Part shown: positions 6,146-8,127 of the stretch, piece by piece | Numbering within the stretch: position 1 is the stretch's first letter | Layout: the number at the start of each line of letters is the position of its first letter | From: Opitutus sp. GAS368 | Lineage (GTDB): Bacteria > Verrucomicrobiota > Verrucomicrobiia > Opitutales > Opitutaceae | Reading direction: 5' to 3' | DNA: 8,127 nucleotides | Assembly (NCBI GenBank): GCA_945862035.1 | Contig: CAMAXB010000135.1 | Span: 1-8,127 of the forward strand | Notes under the pieces: model-generated | The model's database searches: none | What the model was told of the DNA's origin: nothing | The model's input: only the letters and a program-made list of their open reading frames with translations | Position numbers and translations under genes: made by a program

Positions 6146-8127
6146 ATGCACCTCCTGTTTCGTTGCCTCCTCCTGATTGGCGTCCTCTCCGTGACGACGC
6201 TTTCCGCCCAGACTTTAACCACCGGCTCGATCGCCGGTCGCGTGACCGACTCGGCCACAAGCCTGCCACTCGGCGGCGCTCGAGTCATGGTGTCGGGCAC
6301 GTCGCTCGAAACCTACACCAGCTCCGGTGGCGACTACGTGCTGTTGAATGTACCGGCGGGCGCCCAGTCCCTGGTCATCAGCTACGTGGGCTATCCCAAT
6401 GAGCGCGCCGCGGCCACGGTTACCGCCGGCCAGACCGCGCGGGCCGATGCCGCCTTCGGCACGGGTGCGATCGAGATGGACCGCTTTGTGATTGAGGGAT
6501 CGCTCGTCGGCACGGCACGAGCCATCAATCAGCAGCGCGCCGCCAGCACCCTGACCAACATCGTTGCGGCAGATGAGATTGGCAATTTTGCCGATCAGAA
6601 TGTGGCCGAATCGCTCCAGCGCATCCCCGGCCTGTCCCTTTACCGCGACCAAGGTGAGGGTCGTTACATTGTCCTCCGCGGGCTGAACTACAATTACACG
6701 AATGTGAAGGTTAACGGCGCAAGCTTCGCCGGTGCTGACCTTGGCGAACGCGCGACCGCGCTTGATGTGATCCCGACCGATATGCTCGCCTCGATTGAGG
6801 TGACCAAGGTTCCGACTCCTGATCTCGACGGCGAGGGCCTGGGTGGCCAGGTCAATGTCCGCACCAAGAGTCCCTTCGACAATCCCGGTCTGCACGTCAG
6901 CTTCGACGCACAGGGCCAGTATGCCTCGCTCGATGAGATCGGTAGCCAGAAATTTAACGCAACGCTTTCCACCACGTCTGCCGACGGGCGCTGGGGTTTC
7001 CTCATCGCTCCGACTTGGCAGGAGCGTGAGTTTGGATCCCACAATTTTGAGACGGGCGACTGGCGCGAGGCCACCGGCCCGAATGGGCAGAAGGCCTTGA
7101 TCCTCGAGGAGCTTGAGTTTCGCGAGTATGAGATCCTGCGTACCCGGTACGGTACCGCAGGTGCGATTGAATTCAAACCGGACGTCGACAGCCTGTTCTA
7201 CCTGCGCGGCACCTACAATCGCTTTACGGATGCGGAACTCCGCCATCTGAGCCTGATCCCGTTTGTCGAAGGCACCGCCGTCACGGCCCTGAGCGATACG
7301 TCCGCTACGGTCACCGGTATCCGCCGCTATGCCCGCCGCCTTCGCATCCGCGAAAAGGACCAGGAGGTCATCGCGCTCACCCTCGGAGGCGAGAAGCGCG
7401 TTTCGAACTGGTTGGTTGAGGGCCACCTCGGCTTCACCGAGGGCGAGGAGCGCCGTCCGGATGAACTGGTTGCTCGCTTTCGTCGCAACACCCGCGATCA
7501 GGCCTTCACCTATTCGTTCTCCAATCCGTACTCCTTCACGCTCGGCCAGGTTGCCGGTGCCAGCTTGAACGATCCGGCGAACTATAACTTTCAGCGCATG
7601 GACCTTGCGAACGAGTCCGGCGAGGAGTCGGAGTTGGACGCGGCCATTGATCTGCGCCGCGACCTCGACACGGTCAACCCGGCCTACGTGAAGTTTGGCG
7701 CGCGCTTCCGCTCGAAGGAGAAGTCCAGCGAAGTCGAAGTCTCCGAACTGGCCGGCGCCCCTGCGAGCTTCACCTTCGCGAGTGTCGCCGGCGGCGTCAG
7801 CAACTATCCCTACCACAAGGTGCCCGTGATCGACGCCGACAAGGTCAAGCAGGCCTTCTACGGCAACCGCGCCGCCTTCACCGGAGTCCGTCTGTTCGAA
7901 GACAGCGAGACCGATGACTGGGTCTCGAACGAAGACGTCACTGCGGCCTACGCAATGGGTTCCATGACCTTTGGTGCGACCAATGTGATCGCCGGCCTCC
8001 GGGTGGAGCGCACGGAGTTCGACTCGACCGGCAAGGAACTCAACCTCGCCAACGAGACGTCCCGTCTGACCAAGGCCAGCAGCAGCTACACGAACTGGCT
8101 GCACGGCCTTTACCTGCGGCGTGACCT
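6146..8127 (+). CDS. TonB-dependent outer-membrane receptor, 3' end outside the window
   Basis: An ATG at 6146 opens a frame with no stop through the window end (660 complete codons). The product begins with a signal peptide (1-21, hydrophobic LLLIGVLSVTTLSA). A carboxypeptidase-regulatory-like domain follows (about 26-105, with GSIAGRVTDSATSLPLGGA and GGDYVLLNVPAGAQSLVISY), then a TonB-box-like MDRFVIEG (111-118). The plug spans about 122-245 (ESLQRIPGLSLYRDQGEG, YIVLRGLNYNYTNVKVNG, EGLGGQVNVRTKSPF), and the barrel strands begin after it. The plug is clearly homologous to that of the receptor at 2052-4907 (AINQQ and LQR-PGLS shared), but the sequences are divergent, so this is a paralogue and not a recent duplicate. 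By comparison with that 951-residue protein, about 290 residues are probably missing. The plug resembles TonB-Xanth-Caul (TIGR01782) receptors. The substrate is unknown, and no Shine-Dalgarno sequence is visible. Confidence 0.93.
   Translation, partial: MHLLFRCLLLIGVLSVTTLSAQTLTTGSIAGRVTDSATSLPLGGARVMVSGTSLETYTSSGGDYVLLNVPAGAQSLVISYVGYPNERAAATVTAGQTARADAAFGTGAIEMDRFVIEGSLVGTARAINQQRAASTLTNIVAADEIGNFADQNVAESLQRIPGLSLYRDQGEGRYIVLRGLNYNYTNVKVNGASFAGADLGERATALDVIPTDMLASIEVTKVPTPDLDGEGLGGQVNVRTKSPFDNPGLHVSFDAQGQYASLDEIGSQKFNATLSTTSADGRWGFLIAPTWQEREFGSHNFETGDWREATGPNGQKALILEELEFREYEILRTRYGTAGAIEFKPDVDSLFYLRGTYNRFTDAELRHLSLIPFVEGTAVTALSDTSATVTGIRRYARRLRIREKDQEVIALTLGGEKRVSNWLVEGHLGFTEGEERRPDELVARFRRNTRDQAFTYSFSNPYSFTLGQVAGASLNDPANYNFQRMDLANESGEESELDAAIDLRRDLDTVNPAYVKFGARFRSKEKSSEVEVSELAGAPASFTFASVAGGVSNYPYHKVPVIDADKVKQAFYGNRAAFTGVRLFEDSETDDWVSNEDVTAAYAMGSMTFGATNVIAGLRVERTEFDSTGKELNLANETSRLTKASSSYTNWLHGLYLRRD

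Noticed and set aside
6215..8104. A 629-codon open frame on the minus strand
   Set aside because: It lies antisense to the second TonB-dependent receptor, whose plus-strand frame shows a signal peptide, plug and barrel motifs. The antisense product is valine/glycine/arginine-rich with no recognisable domain, as expected of a shadow frame in GC-rich DNA.

Overview
The window looks like a chromosomal segment of a high-GC Gram-negative bacterium with an outer membrane. Two large TonB-dependent receptors of the CarboxypepD_reg-plug-barrel (TonB-Xanth-Caul) type, a purple-acid-phosphatase-like exported enzyme and GTAG-headed palindromic repeats together suggest the Verrucomicrobiota, perhaps Opitutaceae. 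That placement is inference from gene style and has not been checked by a search.

Layout from left to right: a strong, probably bidirectional terminator (about 32-66); a GTAG-headed REP-like palindrome (74-103); a long hairpin (105-181) in the 3' trailer of a minus-strand phosphatase gene (197-1810); a spacer with a 9-bp tandem repeat (1933-1950) and a minus-strand terminator (1988-2020); a minus-strand TonB-dependent receptor (2052-4907); a 315-bp spacer holding an AT-rich inverted repeat (5045-5076) and a REPIN-like inverted REP pair (5131-5210); a minus-strand TrmH/SpoU-family RNA methyltransferase (5223-5963); a 182-bp divergent promoter region; and a second TonB-dependent receptor on the plus strand, starting at 6146 and cut by the window end.

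The first receptor and the phosphatase run in the same direction and are separated by a terminator. They could form an uptake-and-hydrolysis pair for phosphorylated organic compounds, but only proximity supports this. The RNA methyltransferase is a housekeeping gene between the two receptors. All four genes lack a Shine-Dalgarno sequence and have C/T-rich leaders.

The most unusual observation is a PAS-like segment of about 80 residues inserted in the catalytic domain of the phosphatase, with its two halves in apparently permuted order. Next are the two REP-like elements, which share head and tail flanks and carry a compensatory stem change. I saw no CRISPR array, tRNA, rRNA or insertion sequence.
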